Source: Bacillus infantis NRRL B-14911 (GTDB taxonomy: Bacteria; Bacillota; Bacilli; Bacillales; Cytobacillaceae). Taken from it: a DNA stretch of 64,000 nucleotides. Position 1 is the first letter of the stretch; each line of letters begins with the position of its first letter. The notes beneath the pieces are model-generated. The model was not told the origin of the DNA. It searched no databases and saw nothing but the letters and a program-made list of their open reading frames with translations. The DNA is taken from the NCBI RefSeq assembly GCF_000473245.1, contig NC_022524.1, positions 3,434,501 through 3,498,500 of the forward strand, given 5' to 3'. This document shows, piece by piece, positions 28,660 to 37,949 of the stretch. The position numbers were made by a program, and so were the translations under genes.

Positions 28660-29507
28660 CCTTTTACCTCCTGAAGCATTTTGACTTTCACACTGATATC
28701 CAGCGATTTGACAGAATGTGTGAGAAAACCGAGCGAGATATAATCAACATCTGTTTCCCCATAAGCGGCAAGTGTCTCCATCGTAATCCCGCCTGATGCC
28801 TCTGTTGTGATTCCTTCCGGGACGAGCGGCAGCCATTCCCGGATTTCTTTTGGTGACCGGTTGTCAAACATGATGACATCCGCCTTCACTTTAACCGCCT
28901 CAAGCACCTGTTCCTTCGTTTCTGTTTCAACCTCTATTTTCACCATGTGGCCAAGTCTCGACCTCACCGCTTCGACAGCATTAGAAATACTCCCTGCGAA
29001 GGAAATATGGTTATCCTTGATCATGACAGCATCATACAATCCATACCGGTGGTTAAAGCCTCCGCCTGTACGAACTGCATATTTCTCCAGCATCCTCAAA
29101 CCCGGGGTCGTTTTTCTTGTATCCGTGATCCTCGTGCGGCTTCCGGCCATTAACTGTACGGCTTCATTTGTCCTTGTTGCAATCCCGCTCATCCGCTGCA
29201 GCAGATTCAGGATAACACGCTCCCCTTTCAGGAGGCTGTGAACCGGACCTCTCACCCTTGCAAGAGTCTGGCCGGCTCTTATCTGCCCGCCGTCCCTGGC
29301 GATTAAATCAATATCAATGCTGCTGTCCAGTAAAGGGAAGCCTGTCAAAAGGATATCAGCTCCGCAGAAAACGCCATCTTCCTTGGCCAAAAACACAATC
29401 TCCCCCTGCTCTTCTTCCCCAAATATTAATTCACTGCTCACGTCCCGGTCCCCGATGTCTTCAAGAAAAAATTGTTCAAGTAGCAGCCGCAGCTTTAATC
29501 TGTTCAT
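28656..29507 (-). CDS. nadC: Nicotinate-nucleotide diphosphorylase (quinolinate phosphoribosyltransferase)
   Basis: Uses quinolinate and PRPP to make nicotinate mononucleotide. It is 283 residues. Family features are [15 protein letters not shown] near the start, [17 protein letters not shown], the [17 protein letters not shown] segment and [11 protein letters not shown] near the end, all intact. Two ATGs are possible (29516, 29507); the second has GAGG at proper spacing and is preferred. It overlaps the 3' end of nadB by 32 bases and nadA by four. Confidence 0.95.
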   Translation of the reverse strand: MNRLKLRLLLEQFFLEDIGDRDVSSELIFGEEEQGEIVFLAKEDGVFCGADILLTGFPLLDSSIDIDLIARDGGQIRAGQTLARVRGPVHSLLKGERVILNLLQRMSGIATRTNEAVQLMAGSRTRITDTRKTTPGLRMLEKYAVRTGGGFNHRYGLYDAVMIKDNHISFAGSISNAVEAVRSRLGHMVKIEVETETKEQVLEAVKVKADVIMFDNRSPKEIREWLPLVPEGITTEASGGITMETLAAYGETDVDYISLGFLTHSVKSLDISVKVKMLQEVKG

Positions 29508-31062
29508 TTTCCCCATCCTCTTCTTTTTGATCTTTCTGCTGGATTATTTGTACTCTCAGCCATTTCTGGTCATCCTCAAATGGAAAGTCGCTTCGGAAAT
29601 GCCCTCCTCGGCTTTCGGTCCTTTTTAAGGCCGCTTCTGTGATGAGCCATGAGGCAATCAGCATGAAGATAACCTTCATATCCTCCCGGCGATACCCTTC
29701 AAGCGAAGCACTGACCCACTTTTCCGCTCCAAATCTCTGCAGCCATTCCCTTTGTGCAAGAAGGCCGGAGGCGGTCCGGACAATCCCGGCATTCATCATC
29801 ATGCGCTCTTTTATTTCCCCGATATTGGGCAGGTATGGCAAAGGGCGGGAATCGTCTGTCTCTACGCTCCTGGATCCCGCCTCATTGGGCTGCACCCGAC
29901 ATGATAAGATATACCGGGCAAGCTGCCTTCCAAAATAAAGTCCTTCGAGCAAAGAATTGCTCGCCAGCCGGTTCGCCCCATGGACACCTGTACAGGCAGC
30001 CTCTCCTATGGCATAAAGGCCGCTGACTGACGTCCTGCCGTCCAGATCGGTCCTGATTCCGCCCATCAGGAAGTGGCTGCCGGGAATGACCGGCAAAAGC
30101 CCCCGTTCAAGGGATATCCCGTTTTGCCTGCACATCTCCGTTATTGTCGGGAACCGGGAAGCGAAATTCCCGATAGAGGTAATATCAAGAAAAATGTCAA
30201 TTCCGCTATTTATATACTCGAAAATGGTTTGCGACACGATATGGCGCGGAGCCAGATCCTTCATAGGGTGGACGTTCTCCATGATCGCGCGGCCATCAGC
30301 TGTGACAAGCCTTGCGCCTTCCCCCCTCACAGCTTCAGAGATCAGGCCTGCGCCTTTTCCGCCGATTGACAATAATGTTGGATGAAATTGAATAAACTCC
30401 ATATCTGCAACCTCTGCCCCAGCCCTGTATGCCAAGGCGATTCCGTCCCCCGTGACAGTTGCGGCGTTGGAGGTATAACTATACAGCTGGCCGCAGCCCC
30501 CTGTTGCCAGCACAATGTGATCTGCATAAAATTCAGCCTGTTTCCCATCCTGCCCTATGCCCCTCACCCCATAACAGCCGGAATCATTTGTCAGAAGATC
30601 ATAGACAAAAAAGTCTTCAATGATCAAAGCTTTTTCATTTGTTTGTCCCAGTAAAAACCCTATCAGCTTTTTTCCTGTTGCATCGCCGCCTCCATGGACA
30701 ATCCTTTTTTCCCGGTGTGCCCCTTCCATTCCCAGGAGAAGCTCGCCGGCTGTACTTCTGTCGAATGAACAGCCGGATGCAAGCAATTCATTGATCAATC
30801 CGGGGGCGGCTTCTGTCATACGCCTTGCTGCGTCCTCGTCATTATGCCAGCGGCCCGCTTCCAATGTATCTTTTAAGTGAAGAGAAGGGCTGTCCTTGCT
30901 GCCAAGAGCTGCCGCTATGCCGCCCTGGGCCATATAAGAATTGCTATCTGTCGCTTTAGATTTTGTGAAAATAATCACATTCATATCACGGCTGAGCTCC
31001 TTTGCCATTTGCAAAGCCGCCACACCGCTTCCAATGATAATCACATCGGTGCGATTTGCCAT
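29476..31062 (-). CDS. nadB: L-aspartate oxidase
   Basis: FAD enzyme that oxidises L-aspartate to iminoaspartate, the first step of de novo NAD synthesis. It is 528 residues. The N-terminal dinucleotide site VIIIGSGVAALQMA, the active-site region FHPTLLSIGG and the FAD-contact segment GEAACTGVHGANRLASNSLLEGL are intact. It is the first gene of nadB-nadC-nadA, transcribed away from nadS-niaR across the NiaR-type operator. Confidence 0.96.
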   Translation of the reverse strand: MANRTDVIIIGSGVAALQMAKELSRDMNVIIFTKSKATDSNSYMAQGGIAAALGSKDSPSLHLKDTLEAGRWHNDEDAARRMTEAAPGLINELLASGCSFDRSTAGELLLGMEGAHREKRIVHGGGDATGKKLIGFLLGQTNEKALIIEDFFVYDLLTNDSGCYGVRGIGQDGKQAEFYADHIVLATGGCGQLYSYTSNAATVTGDGIALAYRAGAEVADMEFIQFHPTLLSIGGKGAGLISEAVRGEGARLVTADGRAIMENVHPMKDLAPRHIVSQTIFEYINSGIDIFLDITSIGNFASRFPTITEMCRQNGISLERGLLPVIPGSHFLMGGIRTDLDGRTSVSGLYAIGEAACTGVHGANRLASNSLLEGLYFGRQLARYILSCRVQPNEAGSRSVETDDSRPLPYLPNIGEIKERMMMNAGIVRTASGLLAQREWLQRFGAEKWVSASLEGYRREDMKVIFMLIASWLITEAALKRTESRGGHFRSDFPFEDDQKWLRVQIIQQKDQKEEDGENEQIKAAAAT

Positions 31063-31080
31063 ATTTTCTTCCTCCTGTTT

Positions 31081-31102
31081 TACAGGTGTCTTGACACCTA
31101 TA
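31081..31102. promoter_or_regulatory. NiaR-type operator in the nadB/nadS divergent promoter
   Basis: TACAGGTGTC-TT-GACACCTATA is a perfect AGGTGTC/GACACCT palindrome in the 104-base gap between nadB and nadS. It has the form of the nicotinate-responsive NiaR (YrxA) sites known from Bacillus. It overlaps a plus-strand TTGACA (31092-31097) that is 17 bases from TAAACT (31115-31120). It also lies just downstream of a minus-strand TTGTCA / TAAATA pair, so binding could block both promoters. Confidence 0.75.
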
Positions 31103-31166
31103 TTTACATAGAATTAAACTTATGACAAGTGATTTTTAATATTCATAGATTGGAAGCTGGTTTACG

Positions 31167-32324
31167 ATGAAATATTTTGATTATGCTGCGACGTCTCCAT
31201 TAGATCAGGATGCGGCAAATGTATATGTAAAAGCGGCCGGGGAATATTTCGGCAATACAGGCAGCCTGCATGACACCGGCAGCCGGGCAGCTTCCCTTCT
31301 CGAAAGCTGCCGTTCCCAGCTGTCCCTCATGCTCGGTGCCGAGAAGGAAGGGATTTTTTTTACAAGCGGGGGAAGCGAGGGAAATTTCCTTGCCATCCAT
31401 GCACTGCTTTCTGCTGCGGAAAAGAAAGGAAAGCACATCATAGCAGGCAAGGCAGAGCATTCTTCTGTCCACAGTACACTCAGGCGGCTTGAGGAAGAAG
31501 GCTGTGATATAACACTCCTGCCTTTTGATGAAAAAGGAAGAATAAGAATTTCCGACTTTGAAGCTGCTATAAGGGAAGATACAGTGCTGGCTGTCATTCA
31601 GCACAGCAATTCCGAGATCGGGACCATCCAGCCAATGATAGAAATAAGCGCACTTTGCCGGAATAATGGAATTCTGCTGCACAGCGATATGGTCCATTCT
31701 TTTGGAAAAATGGAGCTGGCCGGCATTCTTGGGCATGTCGACAGCCTTTCAATTTCTGCCCACAAATTTTACGGACCGAAAGGGGCTGGAGCTGTATACA
31801 TCAGACCCGATCTTTCCTGGAAGCCTTATTATCCAGGCAGTTCGCATGAGAATGGTTTCAGGCCCGGCACTGTAAATGTCCCAGGGATAGCGGCTATGAC
31901 AGAAGCCGCAGGCAAGGCATACAGCACCATGGCTGACTTTTCGGCGCTTGCTTACAGGCAGAGGAAAGAATTTCTTGGCGTGCTGAAAGAGGCGGACCTG
32001 CCTATTTCGGTATATGGTTCCGGCTTTTCCGGGGAGCAGCTTGCCTCTACGGTCGGGCTTGGGATCAGCGGGATTGAAGGACAATGGGTGATGCTTGAAT
32101 GCAATCGGAGAGGATTTGCGATATCAACAGGAAGCGCCTGCCAGACAGGCATGCAGAATCCTTCCAAGACCATGCAGGCGATGGGGATAGAAGATGCTGC
32201 AGCAAAGGAATTTATCCGTATTTCCTTTGGGCGGGATTCTTCCTTTGAGGAAATCAGAGAACTTGGCAGCACAATTGCCGGCATCATCAGGGATTACAGC
32301 CGGCACAAGCCTGCCGCTGAATGA
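31167..32324 (+). CDS. nadS: NifS/IscS-family cysteine desulfurase, NAD-associated
   Basis: PLP enzyme of 385 residues that takes sulfur from cysteine. The PLP Lys is in SISAHKFYGPKGAG and the mobile-loop Cys is in STGSACQTGMQNPSKT. Paired with niaR and divergent from nadBCA, it corresponds to the Bacillus desulfurase (NifS/NadS) thought to supply the NadA iron-sulfur cluster. The ATG has only a weak GGAAG site upstream. Confidence 0.93.
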   Translation: MKYFDYAATSPLDQDAANVYVKAAGEYFGNTGSLHDTGSRAASLLESCRSQLSLMLGAEKEGIFFTSGGSEGNFLAIHALLSAAEKKGKHIIAGKAEHSSVHSTLRRLEEEGCDITLLPFDEKGRIRISDFEAAIREDTVLAVIQHSNSEIGTIQPMIEISALCRNNGILLHSDMVHSFGKMELAGILGHVDSLSISAHKFYGPKGAGAVYIRPDLSWKPYYPGSSHENGFRPGTVNVPGIAAMTEAAGKAYSTMADFSALAYRQRKEFLGVLKEADLPISVYGSGFSGEQLASTVGLGISGIEGQWVMLECNRRGFAISTGSACQTGMQNPSKTMQAMGIEDAAAKEFIRISFGRDSSFEEIRELGSTIAGIIRDYSRHKPAAE

Positions 32325-32386
32325 TCGCTTTCAGGAAAATGCTGTGTTAAAATGGTTCATTATAAAAGGTGTTAGGAGAGTTTTGT

Positions 32387-32929
32387 ATGAACGGACAGAA
32401 AAAAGTTCTGGGGGATGAACGGCGCTCTATGCTGCTGGATCTCCTGAAATCCCGCCAGGAGCCAGTCACAGGGAGCGAGCTTGCCAGAAAAGCGAATGTT
32501 AGCAGGCAGGTCATCGTCGGCGATATCACGCTTCTTAAGGCAAAGAATGAGCCGATCATTGCCACCAGCCAGGGATACCTCTATCTTCAGCAGGTTCCTC
32601 CCGCCCAGCTGTTCGAACGGACGGTCGCCTGCTCCCACTCTCCAGACAAGACAGAAGAGGAGCTGAATCTGCTTGTAGACCACGGGGCAACTGTTAAGGA
32701 TGTGAAGATTGAGCATCCTGTATATGGGGACCTCACAGCATCCATCATGGTTTCCAACCGGCGGGAAGTCAAACAGTTTTTGGAAAAAATCAGGAAAACC
32801 AATGCTTCCTTCCTCTCAGAGCTTACCGGAGGCTTTCACCTCCATACCATCACTGCTCCTTCTGAGGCAATTCTGGATGCTGCAGAACAGGCCCTTTCGG
32901 AAGCTGCTTTCCTCGTTGACCTTCCGTAG
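32387..32929 (+). CDS. niaR: NAD biosynthesis repressor NiaR (YrxA)
   Basis: A 180-residue transcription factor with an N-terminal winged HTH (TGSELARKANVSRQVIVGDI, about residues 24-43) and a C-terminal 3H domain with three conserved His (HGATVKDVKIEHPVYGD and GGFHLHTI). NiaR binds nicotinic acid and represses de novo NAD genes; the operator at 31081-31102 is its likely target, so it probably also controls its own operon. The frame is open six codons upstream, but the ATG at 32387 has AGGAGAG at ideal spacing. Confidence 0.95.
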   Translation: MNGQKKVLGDERRSMLLDLLKSRQEPVTGSELARKANVSRQVIVGDITLLKAKNEPIIATSQGYLYLQQVPPAQLFERTVACSHSPDKTEEELNLLVDHGATVKDVKIEHPVYGDLTASIMVSNRREVKQFLEKIRKTNASFLSELTGGFHLHTITAPSEAILDAAEQALSEAAFLVDLP

Positions 32930-32953
32930 AGCGGATGTTCATCCTAATACGCA

Positions 32954-32983
32954 AAAAGGCCGGGCTTCAGCAGCCCGGCCTTT
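32954..32983. terminator. Bidirectional terminator between niaR and pheA
   Basis: AAAGGCCGGGCT-TCAGC-AGCCCGGCCTTT: 12-bp GC-rich stem with A and T flanks on both sides, between convergent genes. Confidence 0.88.
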
Positions 32984-32993
32984 CTTTTAGTAA

Positions 32994-33872
32994 TTAATGC
33001 GCATTGGACGCCTTATCCCTCGTTTTCCTGCCAATCTGGTAATACGGATAGCTTCCCAGTATTTTCACTCCGCATCCCAGCGCTTCCAGCTCTGCTACCG
33101 CTCCCGGTATCAGGATATCATCGGCTTCCATATCAATATCAATGATGAAAAAATAATTGCCAAGCCCCGTTTTCATCGGCCTTGATTCAATCTTGGTCAA
33201 ATTCAGCTTTCTCCAGGCAAATGCAGATAAAACCTGATGAAGCGCACCTGCCCGGTCTGAGGGCAAGGTGGCCATAACGGTCGTTTTAAAGCCCAGCGCC
33301 TTTGTTCTATCAAGCTTGACAGGCTTTTTCGAAATAACAGCAAAGCGGGTGTGGTTATATTGAAAATCATGAATATTCCTTTTTACAATAACCAATCCAT
33401 ATTCCTCTGCCGCGAGTTCATTGGCAATGGCGGCTGCCTTCATTTCCGGATTCTCTTTCACAAATTGAGCGGCAGCAGCCGTCGAGGTCATATTTTCTGA
33501 CGGGATGCCCCTCAAATCCTGGTGCAGGAATTTATGGCATTGGGCGATTGCATGTGAATGGCTGTAAATGATTTCAGTATCCTGCCACTCTTCTGCATGC
33601 TCCGGATGCACCATCAGATGCTGGCTGATTGGAGCCGTTATCTCCCCGCAGATCGGCAAATCCACTTCATGAACCAAATAATCCAGCGTAATATTGACAG
33701 ATCCTTCAAGCGCATTCTCAATCGGAACAACCGCAAAGTCAATTTCTTCATTCAGGACCGCGTCCATGCAGCCTGGAATGGTGCGGTAAGGGATAGATTC
33801 CGTCTCCGGAAACATCGCCCTTACTGCCAAGTCAGTGAATGTAGCCTTTGGCCCAAGATAGCCTGCTTTCAT
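32994..33872 (-). CDS. pheA: Prephenate dehydratase
   Basis: Converts prephenate to phenylpyruvate in phenylalanine synthesis. It is 292 residues: a catalytic domain from MKAGYLGPKATFTDLAV with the conserved HTRFAVI motif at about residue 175, and a C-terminal ACT domain (ALHQVLSAFAWRKLNLTKIESRPMK) giving Phe feedback control. The ATG at 33872 follows GGGAGGAG; six upstream codons are not used. It is the final gene of the obgE-pheB-pheA group before a shared terminator. Confidence 0.96.
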   Translation of the reverse strand: MKAGYLGPKATFTDLAVRAMFPETESIPYRTIPGCMDAVLNEEIDFAVVPIENALEGSVNITLDYLVHEVDLPICGEITAPISQHLMVHPEHAEEWQDTEIIYSHSHAIAQCHKFLHQDLRGIPSENMTSTAAAAQFVKENPEMKAAAIANELAAEEYGLVIVKRNIHDFQYNHTRFAVISKKPVKLDRTKALGFKTTVMATLPSDRAGALHQVLSAFAWRKLNLTKIESRPMKTGLGNYFFIIDIDMEADDILIPGAVAELEALGCGVKILGSYPYYQIGRKTRDKASNAH

Positions 33873-34004
33873 AGTCAATACTCCTCCCAAACAAATCCAC
33901 AGTCCCTTTTTATATACTTTAACACTTTACACTGTGTATGTCCTTAGTTTTCAAGATGGGAATGGATAAAACTCTACAAACCTGCAGGGGATGCCGCCCG
34001 GTTT

Positions 34005-34050
34005 TAAAAAAAGGCGCCGGGAATATGGCTATGCACCTGATCCCAGCACC
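34005..34050 (-). terminator. Terminator overlapping the pheB stop codon
   Basis: On the minus strand the last codons of pheB (GGTGCTGGGA, 34050-34041) pair with TCCCGGCGCC (34022-34013), ten pairs with two G-T, followed by a run of T at 34012-34005. The stop codon lies inside the loop. Confidence 0.65.
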
Positions 34051-34484
34051 TCTACTTTTTCAACAAATTCCAATTTTCTCAGCCTGGCCAAAAGCTCATC
34101 GATTTCAATTCCCATCCCGCTCGTATTGAGAGACATGGTGACATTCGCCCTGCTTTGCAGAGGGATGGTCTGATGAATCGTTAAAACATTGCAGCCTGAG
34201 GATGCAACAATCCCAAGCAGCTGAGATAATGTTCCTGACCTGTCCTCCAAATGGAAAAACAGGGTGATAAGCCGCTCTTTGATCACGGTATGAAAAGGGA
34301 AGACCGTATCCCGGTACTTATAGAAGGCACTTCTGCTCAAGTCGACCTTCTGGACAGCGTCCCACACCGATTCCGCTTTCCCTCTATCAATCATTTCCTT
34401 CGCTTCAAGCGTTTTTTTCATGGCTTCCGGAAGGACATCTTCACGGACCAAATAAAATTTCCTATCTGACTTATCCTGTCTCAT
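34029..34484 (-). CDS. pheB: ACT-domain protein PheB
   Basis: A 151-residue protein, long called chorismate mutase PheB but lacking a chorismate mutase fold. The N-terminal part ([20 protein letters not shown]) resembles the family HTH-like region, and the C-terminal ACT domain is [24 protein letters not shown]. It is probably regulatory for aromatic amino acid synthesis. The frame is open to 34547, but the internal ATG at 34484 matches the known N-terminus and has GGGGTG and AAAGGA upstream. It follows obgE and precedes pheA; a terminator hairpin overlaps its end. Confidence 0.93.
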   Translation of the reverse strand: MRQDKSDRKFYLVREDVLPEAMKKTLEAKEMIDRGKAESVWDAVQKVDLSRSAFYKYRDTVFPFHTVIKERLITLFFHLEDRSGTLSQLLGIVASSGCNVLTIHQTIPLQSRANVTMSLNTSGMGIEIDELLARLRKLEFVEKVEVLGSGA

Positions 34485-34594
34485 TCCTTTCACCCCTTCG
34501 CGTAAAGCAGTGTCTATGTATGTATAATTTTTCCTTGAAAAAGCCATGAAGCCTGCACCGGCCCGTCACGGTTCCGGCGCAGCGGCTTTATATG

Positions 34595-35887
34595 CTATTC
34601 AACAAATTCAAATTCAAACTCAAGCAGCTTGATCGTGTCGCCATCCTTGGCTCCGCGTTCCCTCAGTGCCTCGTCCACGCCCATGCCCCTCAGCTGGCGC
34701 GCGAAACGGCGGACAGATTCTTCCCGTGAAAAATCGGTCATCTTGAACACTTTGATGACAGCATCGCCTGAAAGGACGAAACTTCCGTCCGGATCCCTTG
34801 TGATTACAAACTCAGTCTGAGGCTTTTCATGCTTATAGACAACCCGGTTAATGCCATTATCCTCTTCTTCATCTTCCATGAGAGGGAATTCAGGCGTTTC
34901 CTCGATCTTGTCTGCAACAGCAAACAGCAGATCCCTGAGGCCCTGCCTTGTAAAAGCGGAGATCGGGAAAATCGGGTGATCATCAGTCAGCCTGCTCTTG
35001 AATTCCTTCAGATTTTCTTCAGCTTCCGGCATGTCCATTTTATTGGCTACAATGATCTGCGGACGCTCTGTCAGGCGAAGATTGTACTCTTTCAGCTCTT
35101 TATTGATTGTCAGGTAATCCTCATACGGACCCCGGCCTTCCACTGCTGCCATATCAATAACATGGACAATGACACGGGTCCTTTCGATATGGCGGAGGAA
35201 CTGATGCCCCAGTCCAACGCCTGAGTGCGCCCCTTCAATCAGCCCGGGCAGGTCTGCCATTACAAAGCTTCTTCCATCTTCTGTTTCAACCATCCCTAAA
35301 TTCGGGGCGATTGTTGTAAAATGGTACTCGGCAATCTTTGGCCTTGCTGAAGATACAACCGAAAGCAGGGTAGATTTCCCGACACTTGGGAATCCGACAA
35401 GCCCGACATCAGCTAGAAGCTTCAGTTCGAGGACTACTTCCCGCTCCTGGCCAGGCTCGCCATGCTCTGACAGCTCCGGCGCAGGGTTGGCAGGAGTAGC
35501 GAATCTGGTATTGCCCCGCCCTCCGCGTCCGCCTTTTGCGATGATGGCCCTTTGCCCATGCTCAGTCAGATCTGCTATAACTTCTTTTGTATCCGCATCG
35601 GTCACAACCGTTCCCGGCGGAACCTTGATAATCATATCCTTTGAATTTCTGCCATGCTGATTTTTGGACATTCCATGTTCCCCGCGGGATGCTTTGAAAT
35701 GGCGGTTATAGCGGAAATCCATCAGGGTCCGCAGGCCTTCTTCCACCTCAAACACAACATCTGCACCCTTGCCTCCGTCCCCGCCGGCAGGGCCGCCCTT
35801 AGGCACGTACTTTTCACGGCGGAAAGCAACCATCCCGTTGCCTCCGTCTCCGCCTTTCACATATATCTTCGTTTGATCGACAAACAT
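34595..35887 (-). CDS. obgE: GTPase Obg
   Basis: Essential ribosome-associated GTPase linked to 50S maturation and, in Bacillus, to sporulation initiation. It is 430 residues: glycine-rich OBG fold (1-158, e.g. [20 protein letters not shown]), G domain with [24 protein letters not shown] and NKMD, and a C-terminal OCT domain (about 345-430). The ATG at 35887 follows AGGAGGAG; eleven codons upstream are not used. It lies directly downstream of spo0B, the conserved Bacillus pair. Confidence 0.98.
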   Translation of the reverse strand: MFVDQTKIYVKGGDGGNGMVAFRREKYVPKGGPAGGDGGKGADVVFEVEEGLRTLMDFRYNRHFKASRGEHGMSKNQHGRNSKDMIIKVPPGTVVTDADTKEVIADLTEHGQRAIIAKGGRGGRGNTRFATPANPAPELSEHGEPGQEREVVLELKLLADVGLVGFPSVGKSTLLSVVSSARPKIAEYHFTTIAPNLGMVETEDGRSFVMADLPGLIEGAHSGVGLGHQFLRHIERTRVIVHVIDMAAVEGRGPYEDYLTINKELKEYNLRLTERPQIIVANKMDMPEAEENLKEFKSRLTDDHPIFPISAFTRQGLRDLLFAVADKIEETPEFPLMEDEEEDNGINRVVYKHEKPQTEFVITRDPDGSFVLSGDAVIKVFKMTDFSREESVRRFARQLRGMGVDEALRERGAKDGDTIKLLEFEFEFVE

Positions 35888-35998
35888 ATTAAAAACTCCT
35901 CCTGTCTGCTGTATGTACACAAAAATGCGAAGCTACAGCAGTAAAAATCTGCTTTGCCCTAAGCAAGGCTCAGCGTATCCCCTTCCGGGCGCACCCAG

Positions 35999-36547
35999 CT
36001 ACTCCAATCCCCTGCTGAATGGCATAAACACTTCCAGGGCCAGCTCCTGCTCAGACAGCTCCTCCATCTTCATCCTGATGGCCTGGTGCTGCTCTCCCAG
36101 ATAAGATCTGATCGATTCTCTCTCTGTTATTATTCCGCTAAAATCAAAAAACAAACGGATTCCATCCTCCTGAGGCTCTATCAATACCGATAAATGGTTA
36201 TCATGAAAGGGTTTGACCGAATCGTCCAGCCTTGCAAAAAAGGACCTTGTCCAGCTCTCCAGGAACTGGTCATCCAGTTTTCTGCACTTGACATCATCCA
36301 GCACCTCATACTCAATCTGGAACGAATGGTTTTCCCAATTGTAGGTAAACAGCAGGGAGGCAAATTGAGGAATATTCAAGTTGGAAAGCTTTGCTTCATT
36401 CTGGGCTTCTACAACGATTTCATCGATGATTTCCTTGGCTCTGTCATATTTGCTTAGGGAAAGATTTCCTTTAATTAATTGTATTTTATTCATCCAGTCA
36501 TGGCGTGCATGCCGCAAAACCTCAACTGTGCTCCAATCTTTTTCCAT
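35999..36547 (-). CDS. spo0B: Sporulation initiation phosphotransferase Spo0B
   Basis: Relays phosphate from Spo0F to Spo0A in the sporulation phosphorelay. It is 182 residues: a long helical hairpin with the phospho-acceptor His16 in RHARHDWMNKIQLIKGN, and a degenerate ATPase-like C-terminal domain. The ATG at 36547 follows AGGAG at good spacing; six upstream codons are ignored. It lies in the rpmA-spo0B-obgE order typical of Bacillus. Confidence 0.94.
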   Translation of the reverse strand: MEKDWSTVEVLRHARHDWMNKIQLIKGNLSLSKYDRAKEIIDEIVVEAQNEAKLSNLNIPQFASLLFTYNWENHSFQIEYEVLDDVKCRKLDDQFLESWTRSFFARLDDSVKPFHDNHLSVLIEPQEDGIRLFFDFSGIITERESIRSYLGEQHQAIRMKMEELSEQELALEVFMPFSRGLE

Positions 36548-36674
36548 AAATGCACTCCTACACAATTATTAGTGTCATAAGATTGCCTGCTGATAGTATA
36601 TCAAAAAAGAAGATGGGAGTAAGCAATTTCCTGTTAAAATTAAGAATTCAAGGCAGCCGGGCACAAGCCGGCGA

Positions 36675-36726
36675 ACCGCGGAAAAGCCACGGCAGCCCGA
36701 TGGGGGATCCATGCCCTTTCCGCGGT
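36675..36726. repeat. GC-rich inverted repeat in the rpmA-spo0B gap
   Basis: ACCGCGGAAA (36675-36684) and TTTCCGCGGT (36717-36726) are a perfect 10-base inverted repeat, 32 bases apart, inside a 269-base intergenic region. No T-run follows. The CCGCGGAA core resembles part of the palindromic repeat at 41332-41461, so it may be a remnant of the same family. Confidence 0.4.
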
Positions 36727-36776
36727 CCACGCTTGATCATCAGCCCTATCGCTGGAATCGCATCTAAAGGAAAAAA

Positions 36777-36806
36777 GAAAACTCTAACCTGTCGGTTAGA
36801 GTTTTC
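36777..36806 (-). terminator. Terminator of the rplU-prp-rpmA operon
   Basis: GAAAACTCTAACC / GGTTAGAGTTTTC 13-bp stem followed on the minus strand by TTTTTTCC, eleven bases after the rpmA stop. Transcription of spo0B therefore probably has its own promoter. Confidence 0.85.
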
Positions 36807-36816
36807 TGTGGTAAGC

Positions 36817-37119
<303 letters not shown>

Positions 37120-37452
37120 CTATTTTTTGAAGGTTATTTTTATGTGCTTGCCATACTCACGCTCAATCGTCTCCAATGAAACAATCATGCCTTCCAGCAG
37201 AAGCTGGACTTTCTCTTGCGTCTCTTCAGGAAGATCCTGCGGAATGTCGCATCGGAGAAAGCCGCTGTCTCCCTGTTCGATGTCAGGCTCGACTCCTGTC
37301 AGCGCCATGATGCTGTTGATGGCACCGATGGACACTGCAGAAACGCCTGCACATACGATATCTTTGCCATGGTTGGCAAAAAGGGCATGCCCGCTCAATG
37401 AAAAAGACCTGACGCGGCCGGCTTCAGTACGAATAATCGTCGTATGGATCAT
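37120..37452 (-). CDS. prp: Ribosomal-processing cysteine protease Prp
   Basis: A 110-residue cysteine protease (YsxB family) that removes the N-terminal extension of bL27. The catalytic dyad is intact: His22 in SLSGHALFA and Cys34 in DIVCAGVSA. It lies between rplU and rpmA, as in all Firmicutes that carry the bL27 extension, with 11-13 bases on either side. Confidence 0.96.
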   Translation of the reverse strand: MIHTTIIRTEAGRVRSFSLSGHALFANHGKDIVCAGVSAVSIGAINSIMALTGVEPDIEQGDSGFLRCDIPQDLPEETQEKVQLLLEGMIVSLETIEREYGKHIKITFKK

Positions 37453-37463
37453 ACAGCCAAACC

Positions 37464-37772
37464 TTATGCGTTGATCTTTTCGATCACAACTTTAGTGAAC
37501 GGCTGACGATGACCTTGCTTTTTACGATAGTTTTTCTTCGCTTTGTATTTGAAGACAATGATCTTCTTTGCACGGCCTTGTTTTTCAACTTTAGCCGTTA
37601 CAGTAGCGCCTTCAACTACAGGGCTTCCTACCTTTACATTGTCGCCGCCTACGAATAAAACTTTGTCAAAAGTAACTGTTTCGCCTTCTACAGTGTCCAG
37701 CTTTTCGATGAAGATAGCTTGGCCTTCTTCAACTTTGATCTGCTTTCCACCAGTTTCGATAATAGCGTACAT
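37464..37772 (-). CDS. rplU: 50S ribosomal protein bL21
   Basis: A 102-residue ribosomal protein, [18 protein letters not shown] to [10 protein letters not shown]-type ending ([17 protein letters not shown]). The frame is open 36 codons upstream, but the ATG at 37772 follows AAGGAGGTG. It is the first gene of rplU-prp-rpmA. Confidence 0.98.
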   Translation of the reverse strand: MYAIIETGGKQIKVEEGQAIFIEKLDTVEGETVTFDKVLFVGGDNVKVGSPVVEGATVTAKVEKQGRAKKIIVFKYKAKKNYRKKQGHRQPFTKVVIEKINA

Positions 37773-37880
37773 GAACTGCACCTCCTTATAGACTAAGACT
37801 CGCCAATTGCAGGCGTTTTGCAAAAAGCAAAAACTTGAATACCTGCTCTGAGCGGTTGTAGCTTGGTGCGCTACAAACAT
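37773..37880 (-). promoter_or_regulatory. Probable bL21 leader RNA
   Basis: The roughly 110 bases before rplU contain several short inverted repeats (GTAGC...GCTAC; GCAGG...CCTGC; GCAAAA...TTTTGC). They occupy the position of the L21 autoregulatory leader described in Firmicutes. The call rests on position and local pairing; I cannot run a covariance search. Confidence 0.5.
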
Positions 37881-37949
37881 AACATAAGAATACTATCATA
37901 TATTCAGAGAGTGTGTCAATACATTATCCCGGTTTTAAATCAGGAAGCT

